Source: SIG205 sp045545595
Lineage (GTDB): Bacteria > Bacillota_I > Bacilli_A > RF39 > UBA660
Assembly: GCA_045545595.1 (NCBI GenBank)
Contig: JAZQBG010000029.1
Location: 4,379-68,378 of the forward strand
Length of the DNA stretch: 64,000 bases
Direction: 5' to 3'
Positions 35,746 through 44,105 of the stretch are shown here, in pieces. Below the pieces are notes generated by a model. That model did no database searches and was not told where the DNA came from. It worked only from the letters and a program-made list of their open reading frames with translations. How positions within the stretch are numbered: position 1 is the stretch's first letter; each line of letters begins with the position of its first letter. The position numbers were made by a program, and so were the translations under genes.

Positions 35746-36424
35746 GAAAATAAGTATCTCCAATAGATTAAAAACTATTGGAGATTTCGTTATAGATAAT
35801 TCTAAAGTGGTGGATGTTGGATGTGACCATGGACTTTTAAGTATTTATGTTTATCAAAACAGAAAAAATGTAAGTATTATTGCGACTGACATAAATGAAG
35901 GTCCATTAAATGAAGCTAAGAATAATATTAAAAATTATAAATTAGAAAATAAAATTGAAACTAGAATTTCAGATGGCCTTAAAAATATTAAGAAAAAAGA
36001 ATTTGATACTGTGGTAATTGCTGGTATGGGAGGAAACACAATAGTTGATATATTAAGTTATGATATAGATAAAACTAGTAATTCTAAAAGAATAATTATT
36101 CAAGCAAATAACAATATTGATAGAGTTAGAAAGTTTTTAGTTAATAATAATTTTAAAATTGAAGATGAAAAGTTAGTTAAAGAAAATAATATTATTTCAA
36201 CTATAATTCTATTTACCAAAAATAAAGAAAACGTAAAATATAGTAAAGATGAAATTCTTTTTGGACCAATTCTAATAAAAGAGAATAGTGAATTATTTAA
36301 TGAATTATTAAATAATGATTTAAAAAAATATAATATTATTTTAAATAAGATTCCTAAAAAATATATTATAAAGCGATTCAAAATTAAAAAATATATATCA
36401 AAAATCAAAAGTTATATTGAATAA
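35738..36424 (+). CDS. trmK: tRNA (adenine22-N1)-methyltransferase
   Basis: Methylates A22 of tRNA in Gram-positives. The 228-residue protein has SNRLKTIGDFV, the SAM motif VVDVGCDHGLLSIYV, ATDINEGPLNEAK, VIAGMGGNTIVDIL and the family IIIQANNNIDRVRKFL segment. GTG start at 35738 overlaps the end of rpoD by 8 bases; dnaG-rpoD-trmK is the usual Bacillus order. Confidence 0.93.
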   Translation: MNKKISISNRLKTIGDFVIDNSKVVDVGCDHGLLSIYVYQNRKNVSIIATDINEGPLNEAKNNIKNYKLENKIETRISDGLKNIKKKEFDTVVIAGMGGNTIVDILSYDIDKTSNSKRIIIQANNNIDRVRKFLVNNNFKIEDEKLVKENNIISTIILFTKNKENVKYSKDEILFGPILIKENSELFNELLNNDLKKYNIILNKIPKKYIIKRFKIKKYISKIKSYIE

Positions 36425-36480
36425 AATATAGCTTTTTTTCTTTTTTTGAATAAAAAAGTTAAAAAAAGCATAAAAATATA

Positions 36481-36509
36481 TTGACACAAAATTTATAAAT
36501 AGATATAAT
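36481..36509 (+). promoter_or_regulatory. tRNA-Asn promoter
   Basis: TTGACA (36481-36486), 17-base spacer, TATAAT (36504-36509): a consensus promoter 23 bases before the tRNA. Confidence 0.9.
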
Positions 36510-36532
36510 TGGAATGTACTGAAAAAAAGACT

Positions 36533-36608
36533 GCCTGTTTAGCTCAGTCGGTAGAGCACTCGGCTGTTAACCGATAGGTCGTAGGTTCGAGTCCTACAAC
36601 AGGCGCCA
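36533..36608 (+). tRNA. tRNA-Asn (anticodon GTT)
   Basis: A 76-base cloverleaf with acceptor GCCTGTT/AACAGGC, D arm GCTC/GAGC, anticodon loop CTGTTAA (GTT), T arm GTAGG-TTCGAGT-CCTAC, discriminator G and an encoded CCA. One C-U mismatch tops the anticodon stem. Confidence 0.97.
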
Positions 36609-36648
36609 TTTAGTATATTACAGATAACAATTACGTTATCTGTTTTTT
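36603..36648 (+). repeat. Direct repeat at the tRNA-Asn 3' end, left copy
   Basis: The tRNA 3' end (GCGCCA) and its terminator recur at 37029-37074 with about four substitutions; a small RNA-peptide module lies between them. Confidence 0.75.
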
Positions 36649-36649
36649 A
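36620..36649 (+). terminator. tRNA-Asn terminator
   Basis: ACAGATAAC pairs with GTTATCTGT around a six-base loop, followed by TTTTT. Confidence 0.9.
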
Positions 36650-36672
36650 ATTTAAGAATATACTTAAACTTC

Positions 36673-36701
36673 TTGTTATATTAATTAACTTGTAGTATAC
36701 T
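36673..36701 (+). promoter_or_regulatory. Promoter of the small peptide mRNA, module 2
   Basis: TTGTTA (36673-36678), 17-base spacer, TATACT (36696-36701). Confidence 0.75.
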
Positions 36702-36765
36702 ATTAATAGGAAATACTAACTGTTGAGTACTTGCCTGCTTTCTTTTGAAAGGAGGCTTGATATTT

Positions 36766-36855
36766 ATGAAGAAAAAGGATTTGTTAATCACATTTCTAAT
36801 ATTAATTATCATTTTATTAATAGTCTCTTTGATGATTCTAATAATAAAAAAATAG
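36766..36855 (+). CDS. Small hydrophobic peptide, putative type I toxin (copy 2)
   Basis: Encodes 29 residues: MKKKDLL, a single very hydrophobic segment rich in Ile and Leu (ITFLILIIILLIVSLMILII) and a C-terminal KK. ATG 36766 follows AAAGGAGGCTTGATATTT, a strong ribosome-binding site. Copy 3 of the window encodes an almost identical peptide (four differences at most). The mRNA 5' end (36709-36735) is complementary to its own 3' region (36902-36935). Function as a membrane toxin is inferred from size, charge pattern and antisense arrangement. Confidence 0.65.
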   Translation: MKKKDLLITFLILIIILLIVSLMILIIKK

Positions 36856-36964
36856 TACTCAATCTAGCAAAAGATTAAGTACTTAATCAAAGTAATTTTT
36901 GGGCAAGTACTCAACTCAGCCAAGTTGGTATTTCCCTTTTTTATTTTATGCAAGTTTCCTTGAC
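36846..36964 (-). ncRNA. Putative antitoxin RNA of type I-like module 2
   Basis: Predicted RNA on the minus strand from the promoter at 36971-36999. It begins with the conserved block (36935-36969) containing the CAAG-GAAA-CTTG hairpin and ends at a stem (36854-36883) followed by Ts on the minus strand, just over the 3' end of the peptide gene. It overlaps the toxin mRNA 3' part by about 110 bases. The role is inferred. Confidence 0.55.
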
Positions 36965-36970
36965 ATATTC

Positions 36971-36999
36971 ATATTAACATATTTTATAGTTTTTGTCAA
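36971..36999 (-). promoter_or_regulatory. Promoter of the antisense RNA, module 2
   Basis: On the minus strand TTGACA (36999-36994), 17-base spacer, TAATAT (36976-36971). Confidence 0.8.
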
Positions 37000-37028
37000 A
37001 AAATATTATATATATAAATGATTCATAA

Positions 37029-37074
37029 GTGCCATTTAATATATTACAGATAACGATTGCGTTATCTGTTTTTT
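37029..37074 (+). repeat. Direct repeat of the tRNA-Asn 3' end, right copy
   Basis: Imperfect copy of 36603-36648 starting GTGCCATTTA. No tRNA body precedes it. Confidence 0.75.
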
Positions 37075-37076
37075 TC
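37046..37076 (+). terminator. Duplicated tRNA-type terminator
   Basis: ACAGATAAC pairs with GTTATCTGT (loop GATTGC), followed by seven Ts. It lies just upstream of the next gene. Confidence 0.75.
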
Positions 37077-37109
37077 AACTATAATATATATTATAGAATA
37101 GGTGAAGTA

Positions 37110-37963
37110 ATGGAATTTATAAATAAAATAATTAATTGTGATAATGAAACTGAATTAAAAAATATAGTAGACAATAGACTTAAAGAATTATATGGTGGGG
37201 CTATAGAATGTGAACTATTAGGATTAAATGGTGAAGCAAAAAAGATACATAAAGGAGTTATACCTAAGAATACACAGATAATGTTTTCCAATGGTTCAAT
37301 GAGTTATTACAACATGAATAATATTGACTATTATTATGATTTCGCAAAAGCAATAATGGATTATAATTTAGATAATAAAGGTACTATTGTAAAATATATA
37401 CAAACCTTTTCTCTAAATTATTTTGGTAAACCATGTGAAAATGATATAAGAGATTCAATATTATATGATTATGCAGAAAAGAATTCTAAAACTGATGAAG
37501 AATTGTTTAACATTTTAGATAGTATTGATATTAGTGTCTTTAAAAACAAAAATATTGCGCTATGTACAGAAAGAGCCGCACTTGCTCAAAATCTGTTAGC
37601 GTTCATAGGATTTGAAACATATTATTGTATTGGTATGTTAAATAATAGTGGAAATACCCTAGACCACGCTTTTAATGTAGTAGTTAGGCCAAATGATTGT
37701 ATAGTGTATGATACTAGTGTGCCAGTTACATGCTTTGAAATGGTAAAGTAGAAAATTATATACCATATATAGATTCATTTTCAAAAGAAAAACTAAATGA
37801 TTTCCTTAGTGGGAAAATCACAATAGATTTAGAAAATTATGAGTATATAAAGGAAAATGGAAAATATGTTAAAAAAGTATTTGGAGATAGAAAATATGTT
37901 AGTGGAATTACCAGTAATTTAGCTACAATAGATGAAATGGAGACATTTAAACGAACAAAATAA
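37110..37963 (+). CDS. Transglutaminase/papain-fold-like protein, frameshifted near its end
   Basis: The reading frame runs from ATG 37110 (after AGGTGAAGTA) to a stop at 37749-37751, but the -1 frame from 37739 continues for 75 codons with well-formed sequence (NGKVENYIPYIDSFSKE and later) to a stop at 37961. One missing A in the GAAA run at 37737-37740 would join them into a protein of about 284 residues. A Cys-His-Asp layout suits a transglutaminase or N-acetyltransferase-like fold: Cys in NIALCTERAALAQNL, His in LDHAFNVVV, Asp in IVYDTSVP. The function is unknown. Confidence 0.65.
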
Positions 37964-37971
37964 AAAATTAT

Positions 37972-38002
37972 AATCATCTAGCCTTGACTTAGATGATTTT
38001 TA
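37972..38002 (+). terminator. Terminator after the frameshifted gene
   Basis: AATCATCTA (37972-37980) pairs with TAGATGATT (37990-37998), followed by TTTAA. Confidence 0.7.
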
Positions 38003-38074
38003 ATTCATTAATTATTGCATAAAAATATATTTAGTGTTATCATAATACTCACTTGAATTTTAAGGGGGATTTTT

Positions 38075-39127
38075 ATGACTGAAATGAACTTACAAATATT
38101 AGAATTAATTAATAAAAATATTAGTTTGAATGAGTTAATGGAACTTACTGGACTCTCTAACAAACAATTGTATCATAGATTAAATTTGTTAAAAAACCAA
38201 GGATTTAACATTGAAAGAAAATATTATTATAATGGTGATATAACATATCAATTAGTAAATAAAATTATTGATGAAACACCGGCCATTTTAACCACAAAAG
38301 ATGATACAATATTTGAGGCATTACTAATTTCGGATTTACATATATCAGATGAACTTGAAAGAATAGATTTATTAAATAAAGCGTATGAATTTTGTAACAA
38401 ACAAGGAATAAATATAATAATAAATACTGGTGATTTAATTGATGGGTTGAGAGGTATAGGAGATAAAAAATTTCAATCTATGGAAAAACAAATTGAATAT
38501 TTGTTAAAAGTTTATCCGTATGATAAAAACATTTTAAATTTTTTATGTTTGGGAAATCATGATTATGATACGATAGAAAATAGTGGCATAGATTTATCAA
38601 CAATTATTCAAAATAAAAGACACGATATTATTTCTTTAGGTTATGAAATAGGTAAAATAAATATTAAAAATGATACATTGGTAGTTACACACCCATTAAG
38701 TGGGCCATGTCGTAAACATAGAAAAAAGTTAAATGATATGTTTAAAAATAGTTTAATATTATGTGGTCATAGACATACAATGAAGTGCTCATTTCATTCT
38801 AATAATTCATTTGTTTACATTCCATCATTAAGTGATTTAAAATATGATATGTATTATACATTTCCAAGCGCTATTAAAATGACCTTAACATTTGAAAATG
38901 GATTTTTTCATTCAGGAATATTTGAACATTTATTAATTAGTGATAAAGTATACAAACTTAGTGAAACTAAGGCTTATCTAGCTAATGAAAAAGATACAAG
39001 TGCTGATTTAGGAAAAAACATTGATGAAAGAAATACAACAATTAGTAAAAATAAAACAAAAACTTTAACTTCTAAAAATAGTAAAAAGCAAAAGTCAAGT
39101 TGTAATAGCAGATATGATATTGACTAG
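38075..39127 (+). CDS. Metallophosphoesterase with an N-terminal HTH domain
   Basis: A 350-residue protein. Residues 1-60 look like a winged helix (SLNELMELTGLSNKQLYHRLNLL). The rest is a calcineurin-like phosphoesterase with all metal motifs: SDLHISD, NTGDLIDG, LGNHDYD, VVTHPLSGP and CGHRHT. The C-terminal 50 residues are Lys/Ser/Thr rich and probably disordered. ATG 38075 follows AAGGGGGATTTTT. Monocistronic. The substrate is unknown; an HTH on a phosphoesterase suggests nucleic-acid contact. Confidence 0.8.
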   Translation: MTEMNLQILELINKNISLNELMELTGLSNKQLYHRLNLLKNQGFNIERKYYYNGDITYQLVNKIIDETPAILTTKDDTIFEALLISDLHISDELERIDLLNKAYEFCNKQGINIIINTGDLIDGLRGIGDKKFQSMEKQIEYLLKVYPYDKNILNFLCLGNHDYDTIENSGIDLSTIIQNKRHDIISLGYEIGKINIKNDTLVVTHPLSGPCRKHRKKLNDMFKNSLILCGHRHTMKCSFHSNNSFVYIPSLSDLKYDMYYTFPSAIKMTLTFENGFFHSGIFEHLLISDKVYKLSETKAYLANEKDTSADLGKNIDERNTTISKNKTKTLTSKNSKKQKSSCNSRYDID

Positions 39128-39158
39128 AATTGATTTATAATGAATTAATTTCTATTTA

Positions 39159-39187
39159 TTGACAATAATAATAAAAAAGCATATAAT
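39159..39187 (+). promoter_or_regulatory. Promoter of asnS T-box transcript
   Basis: TTGACA (39159-39164), 17-base spacer, TATAAT (39182-39187). Confidence 0.85.
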
Positions 39188-39193
39188 TATTTT

Positions 39194-39426
39194 ATCAATT
39201 AGTTATTAAAAACTTTGATGAGGAAAAGTAATATATATTTTATTTACAGAAAGTTCGTGGTATGTGGAAACGAATAAAAAATATATATGAAAGAACACCT
39301 ACTAGTTGTTTATCTGAACTAAGTAAGATAAACCGGATATATTTCGTTAAAATGTTGAGATATCAGTTAATGATAATAAGGGTGGTACCGCGACTATTCG
39401 CCCCTTGTCATTAGCTGTTTTTTTAT
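39194..39426 (+). promoter_or_regulatory. T-box riboswitch with an asparagine (AAC) specifier
   Basis: Leader of asnS. Stem I begins near CTTTGATGAGG; the specifier AAC (39294-39296) sits in GAAAGAACACCT in the standard position. The T-box sequence AAGGGTGGTACCGCG is at 39378-39392. The terminator stem pairs 39365-39377 with 39407-39419 and is followed by a T run. Uncharged tRNA-Asn should favour read-through into asnS-gatCAB. Confidence 0.93.
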
Positions 39427-39446
39427 TTATAAAGGAGGAAATAATA

Positions 39447-40835
39447 ATGATAAAAGATTTAAAACAAATTTATGAAAGTTACGAAGAATATCTAGATAAA
39501 GATATTGTATTACAAGGGTGGATAAGAAACCAAAGAAAGCAAAAAGAATTTGGATTTATTGATTTTAATGATGGTACTTATTTTAAATCATTACAATTAG
39601 TTTATGACAACACGTTAGAAGATTTTAATGAACTTACTAAATTACGTGTGGGTAGTGCGATAACTGTACATGGAAAACTAATTGAGTCGCCAAAAGAAGG
39701 ACAAAAAATAGAATTACAAGTATCTAAAATAATTCTAGAAGGTGATTGCCCTGAAGATTATCCAATACAACCTAAAAGACATACAAGAGAATTTTTAAGA
39801 GAACAAGCATATCTTAGACCTAGATCTAACTTATTTAGTGCGGTATTTAGAGTAAGAAGTTTAGCTGCTTATGCGATTCATAGGTATTTCCAAGATAGAG
39901 GATATGTTTATGTACATACACCATTAATAACTGCAAACGATGGTGAAGGTGCAGGAGAAATGTTTAAAGTTACAACACTTGACTTAGATAACTTACCTAG
40001 AAATAAAGAAGGAGAAATCGATTATAAAAAAGACTTCTTTGGTAAAAAAGTAGGACTTACAGTTACTGGGCAACTTGAAGGTGAAACTTACGCTATGGCA
40101 TACAAAAAAATATATACATTTGGACCAACATTTAGAGCAGAAAACTCTAATACAAAAACTCATGCTAGTGAATTCTGGATGATTGAACCAGAAATAGCGT
40201 TCTGTGATTTAGAAGGACTTATGGATGTTGAGGAAGATATGCTTAAATATGTAGTTAAATATGTAATGGACAATGCAAAAGAAGAAATGGAATTCTTCAA
40301 TAACTTTGTAGAAAAAGGACTTATTGATAAATTAAATATATTACTTAATAACAAAGCAGTTAGAATTACACATAAAGAAGCAATTGATATATTACAAAAT
40401 AGTGGTAAGGATTTTGAATATGAACCAGTTCAAGGTCAGGATATCGCTAAAGAACACGAAAAATATTTAACTGAAGAACACTTTAAAGCACCAGTATTCC
40501 TTACTAACTGGCCAAAAGATATTAAAGCATTTTATATGAAACAAAATGACGACAATGAAACAGTTGCAGCAGTAGACTTATTAGTGCCTGGTTCTGGAGA
40601 ATTGATGGGTGGTAGTCAAAGGGAAGAAGATTACGACAAATTAGTTAATAGAATGAATGAACTAGGAATGTCACATGAGGGATTAGATTGGTATTTAAAT
40701 TTAAGAAAATACGGGGGATGTACTCATTCGGGATTTGGTATGGGATTTGAAAGATTACTTATTTATCTAACTGGTGTAGAAAATATAAGAGATGTTATCC
40801 CTTATCCAAGAACTCCAAACAACTGCGAATTTTAA
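39447..40835 (+). CDS. asnS: Asparaginyl-tRNA synthetase
   Basis: A 462-residue class II synthetase. OB-fold anticodon domain (VLQGWIRNQRKQKEFGFIDF), motif 2 FRAENSNTKTHASEFWMIEPE in two blocks, and motif 3 GFGMGFERLLIYLTG. ATG 39447 follows AAAGGAGGAAATAATA. The upstream T-box reads AAC, in agreement. gatC follows after 9 bases, so the four genes form one operon. Confidence 0.96.
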   Translation: MIKDLKQIYESYEEYLDKDIVLQGWIRNQRKQKEFGFIDFNDGTYFKSLQLVYDNTLEDFNELTKLRVGSAITVHGKLIESPKEGQKIELQVSKIILEGDCPEDYPIQPKRHTREFLREQAYLRPRSNLFSAVFRVRSLAAYAIHRYFQDRGYVYVHTPLITANDGEGAGEMFKVTTLDLDNLPRNKEGEIDYKKDFFGKKVGLTVTGQLEGETYAMAYKKIYTFGPTFRAENSNTKTHASEFWMIEPEIAFCDLEGLMDVEEDMLKYVVKYVMDNAKEEMEFFNNFVEKGLIDKLNILLNNKAVRITHKEAIDILQNSGKDFEYEPVQGQDIAKEHEKYLTEEHFKAPVFLTNWPKDIKAFYMKQNDDNETVAAVDLLVPGSGELMGGSQREEDYDKLVNRMNELGMSHEGLDWYLNLRKYGGCTHSGFGMGFERLLIYLTGVENIRDVIPYPRTPNNCEF

Positions 40836-40844
40836 GGAGGACTC

Positions 40845-41135
40845 ATGGTAACAAAAGAACAATTAAAAAATTATGCAAATAAATTAATGTTTGATATGGA
40901 AGATATTGAATACGAAACATTGTTAAAAGAATTCGATGTTATTTTAAAACAAATGGATTTGATAGGAGAAATAGATGAAATTGAAGGATTAGAGCCTATG
41001 ACCTTTCCATTTGAACTTGATGATGTAGAGTTAAGATGTGATGAAGTTACTAGAACTATTACAACAGATGATGCATTAAAAAATGTTGATTCTAAAGAAG
41101 GTATTGAAGTAAAAGTTCCAAAGGTGGTGGAGTAA
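40845..41135 (+). CDS. gatC: Asp/Glu-tRNA amidotransferase subunit C
   Basis: Small scaffolding subunit of GatCAB. The 96-residue protein has YANKLMFDMEDIEYETLLKEF and the typical GLEPMTFPFELDDVELRCDEV, LKNVDSKEGIEVKVPKVVE end. ATG 40845 follows AAGGAGGACTC. Stop and the gatA start are adjacent. Confidence 0.92.
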   Translation: MVTKEQLKNYANKLMFDMEDIEYETLLKEFDVILKQMDLIGEIDEIEGLEPMTFPFELDDVELRCDEVTRTITTDDALKNVDSKEGIEVKVPKVVE

Positions 41136-42620
41136 GTGTATATAGAAAAGACTATTGAGGAAATTAGAAAAGACCTTAATGAAGGTAATGTTACAAGTGA
41201 AGAATTAACTAAGGAAGCAATTGAAAAAGCTAAAGCCTATCAAGAAAGTTTAAACTCATTTGTCACCATTACAGAAGATTATGCTAAAAACAAATTGGAA
41301 AATTTAGATGGTGTAGAAGATAATATATTAAAAGGTATACCATATGCATTAAAAGATAACTTTTCTACTAAAGATGTACTTACAACTGCTTCATCAAACA
41401 TATTAAGAGACTATGTACCATTCTTTGATGCTACAAGTGTTAGTAAATTACACAATAATGGTGCTATCATGATTGGTAAAACTGTATTAGATGAACTAGC
41501 CATGGGTGGAACAGGTACTACAGGTCATACTGGCGCAGTTAAAAATCCATGGGATCCTAATAGACTAATTGGTGGATCATCAGCAGGTTCAGCAGCTGCA
41601 GTTGCTGCTGGTATAGTTCCATACTCAATTGGTAGTGATACAGGTGACTCTATTAGAAAACCGGCTAGTTATGGTGGTATAGTAGGTTATAAACCAACAT
41701 ATGGATTAATTTCTAGATTTGGACTATTTGCTTTTGCATCTAGCATGGACCATGTAGGTTGTTTCACTAGAAGTGTTAAAGATGTAGGAATAGTATTAGA
41801 TGCAGTAAAAGGTAAAGATGAAAAAGATATGACATCTTTAGATAGTTCTAATATTAATTTTTATGAAAATATTAACGGAGAAGTTAAAGGTAAAAAATTA
41901 TTCTACATTAAAGAATTAATAGATAGAGAAATTTATGATGATGGAATGGATGAAGAATTAGATGGAATTCTAAATAACTTCGATTTAGTGTTAGAAAAAT
42001 GTAAAAGTCTTGGTATAGAAGTTGAAGAAGTAAGTATTAATAAAGAAATACTTAAAGCAATATTCCCAACATATATTACAATCAGTTGCGCAGAAGCTAC
42101 AAGTAATAACTCAAACCTTACTGGTATAATATTTGGACCTAGAGGTGATGGTAATTCAATTAATGAAATAATGTTTAGTGCTAGAACAAAAGGTTTTTCT
42201 GAACTTATTAAAAGAAGATTTGTATTAGGAAGTTATATATTACAAAAAGAGAATCAAGAAAAACTATTTTTAAATGCTGGAAGAATTAGAAGATTAATAG
42301 TAGAAAAGATAACTGAGTTATTTAAAACTTACGATGGTCTTATTTTACCAGCAACACTAAGTATAGCGCCAACATTTAAATCAGAAACATTAGATAAATT
42401 ATCAGATAGATATTTATTTGATAACCATCTAGCTATAGCTAACTTTGGGGGATTTCCTAGTATAACTATCCCTTGTGGTTTTGTTAATAATATGCCAATT
42501 GGATTATCAATTACTGGAGCAGTAAAAAATGATTTAGATGTACTTAATATTGCATATGCATTAGAAAGTACAATGGAATATAAAGGACAAGTAGCAAGAG
42601 GTGATAGTAATGTTAGATAA
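41136..42620 (+). CDS. gatA: Asp/Glu-tRNA amidotransferase subunit A
   Basis: Amidase subunit that releases ammonia from glutamine. The 494-residue protein shows the Ser-cisSer-Lys triad context: Lys in PYALKDNFSTKD, Ser in GGSSAGSAAAV and Ser in GSDTGDSIRKPASYGGIVG. GTG start at 41136 follows GGTGGTGGAGTAA. Overlaps gatB by 11 bases. With asnS present, the complex probably serves Gln-tRNA(Gln). Confidence 0.95.
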   Translation: MYIEKTIEEIRKDLNEGNVTSEELTKEAIEKAKAYQESLNSFVTITEDYAKNKLENLDGVEDNILKGIPYALKDNFSTKDVLTTASSNILRDYVPFFDATSVSKLHNNGAIMIGKTVLDELAMGGTGTTGHTGAVKNPWDPNRLIGGSSAGSAAAVAAGIVPYSIGSDTGDSIRKPASYGGIVGYKPTYGLISRFGLFAFASSMDHVGCFTRSVKDVGIVLDAVKGKDEKDMTSLDSSNINFYENINGEVKGKKLFYIKELIDREIYDDGMDEELDGILNNFDLVLEKCKSLGIEVEEVSINKEILKAIFPTYITISCAEATSNNSNLTGIIFGPRGDGNSINEIMFSARTKGFSELIKRRFVLGSYILQKENQEKLFLNAGRIRRLIVEKITELFKTYDGLILPATLSIAPTFKSETLDKLSDRYLFDNHLAIANFGGFPSITIPCGFVNNMPIGLSITGAVKNDLDVLNIAYALESTMEYKGQVARGDSNVR

Positions 42621-44052
42621 ATATGATGTAACAATTGGACTTGAAGTTCATTGTGAAGTAAATACAACATCAAAAATGTTTTCTGATTCACCTAATAATT
42701 ATAATGAAATCCCTAATTCAAATATTAATGAAATAGATTTAGCATTTCCTGGTATTTTACCAATAGTAAATTACGAAGGAGTAAGAAAATCAATTATGAT
42801 GGCTCTAGCGCTTAATTGTAAAACTCCAAAATATATGTATTTTGATAGAAAAAACTATTATTATCCAGATTTACCTAAAGGTTATCAAATTACTCAATCT
42901 CATAATCCAGTTGGAACAGATGGATATTTAGATATCTTTGTAGGCGAAGAAGTTAAAAGAGTATTTATACATGATATACATCTAGAAGAAGATACTGCTA
43001 GTCTTGACCATTATGATAGTTATTCATTAATAGATTATAATAGAGCTGGTGTTCCACTTTTAGAAACAGTTACTGAACCATGTATGCATAGTGTAGAGGA
43101 AGCTTTAGCTTTCCTAGAATCATTAAGAAGAATATTTAGGTATACTAATGTTAGTGAAGCTAGAACTGATATGGGACAAATGAGATGTGATGTAAATGTT
43201 TCTATTGCGCCTAAAAATTCAAAAGAGTTAGGAACTAAAGTAGAAATGAAAAATATTAACTCATTTAATAGTGTAAAAGAAGCTATTATTTGTGAAGTAA
43301 ATAGACAAGTTAAAGCATTAGAAAATAATGAAGAAATACTAATGGAAACAAGAAGATACGATGAGGCTAGTAATACAACTATTAGAATGAGAGATAAAGT
43401 GGAAGGTGTAGATTATAAATATTATGTTGAGCCAAATATTCCACCATATAGAATTACTGATACATTAATTAATGAAGTAAAACAAACTATACCAGAATTA
43501 CAATTTGAAAAAGTTAATAGATATATGAATGAATATGGTTTAAGCTTTGTAGATTCAACTACATTAACTAAAACAGTGGAGGTTGCTAAATATTTTGAAA
43601 ACGTAATAAAAATGGGAATTGAACCTAAATCAGCAGCTAATTTTATTACAACTAGAATATTAGGAATAGTTAATAAAATGGAAATAAATATTAATGAATT
43701 AAGTTTTAAAGAAGTGGATTTAGTAGAGTTACTCGAATTTGTAAATAAAGGTACCATATCTTCAAAACAAGCAAAAGATGTATTTAATAAATGTATAGAA
43801 GAAAATAAAAAGCCATCAGTAGTTATTAAAGAAAATAATATGGAACAAATAACTAATACTGATGAAATATTAGCTGTTATTAAAGAAGTAATAGATGAAA
43901 ATATAGAACTTGCTAAAAGTTATGATCCAGAAAGAGGTAGAACAGTAGACTTCTTTGTAGGACAGGTTATGAAAAAAACAAGAGGAAAAGCTAATCCAAA
44001 AGCTGCAATGGATTTAATTAAAGAAGAACTACTAAAGTTAATAAATGGTTAA
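42610..44052 (+). CDS. gatB: Asp/Glu-tRNA amidotransferase subunit B
   Basis: Binds misacylated tRNA and activates its side chain. The 480-residue protein has IGLEVHCEVNTTSKMF, the zinc/ATP region YYYPDLPKGYQITQSHNP, EEDTASLDHYDSYSLIDYNR and the C-terminal YqeY-like tail (KKTRGKANPKAAMDLIKEEL). ATG 42610 follows AAGAGGTGATAGTA. Confidence 0.96.
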   Translation: MLDKYDVTIGLEVHCEVNTTSKMFSDSPNNYNEIPNSNINEIDLAFPGILPIVNYEGVRKSIMMALALNCKTPKYMYFDRKNYYYPDLPKGYQITQSHNPVGTDGYLDIFVGEEVKRVFIHDIHLEEDTASLDHYDSYSLIDYNRAGVPLLETVTEPCMHSVEEALAFLESLRRIFRYTNVSEARTDMGQMRCDVNVSIAPKNSKELGTKVEMKNINSFNSVKEAIICEVNRQVKALENNEEILMETRRYDEASNTTIRMRDKVEGVDYKYYVEPNIPPYRITDTLINEVKQTIPELQFEKVNRYMNEYGLSFVDSTTLTKTVEVAKYFENVIKMGIEPKSAANFITTRILGIVNKMEININELSFKEVDLVELLEFVNKGTISSKQAKDVFNKCIEENKKPSVVIKENNMEQITNTDEILAVIKEVIDENIELAKSYDPERGRTVDFFVGQVMKKTRGKANPKAAMDLIKEELLKLING

Positions 44053-44066
44053 AATGTATAAAAAAC

Positions 44067-44105
44067 AAATTCTTTCTCATATTAGTAATGAGGAGGAATT
44101 TTTTT
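44067..44105 (+). terminator. gatB terminator whose 3' arm holds the next gene's ribosome-binding site
   Basis: A 14-bp stem (44067-44080 with 44088-44101, two G-U pairs) is followed by seven Ts and directly by ATG 44106. The GAGGAGGA ribosome-binding site of the lipoprotein gene is inside the 3' arm. Confidence 0.65.

Noticed and set aside
36999..37074. Second tRNA gene next to the duplicated terminator
   Set aside because: Only GTGCCA and the terminator are repeated; no cloverleaf can be folded upstream.
37029..37109. Upstream GTG start for the transglutaminase-like gene
   Set aside because: It would translate the duplicated terminator; ATG 37110 has AGGTGAAG at a good distance.
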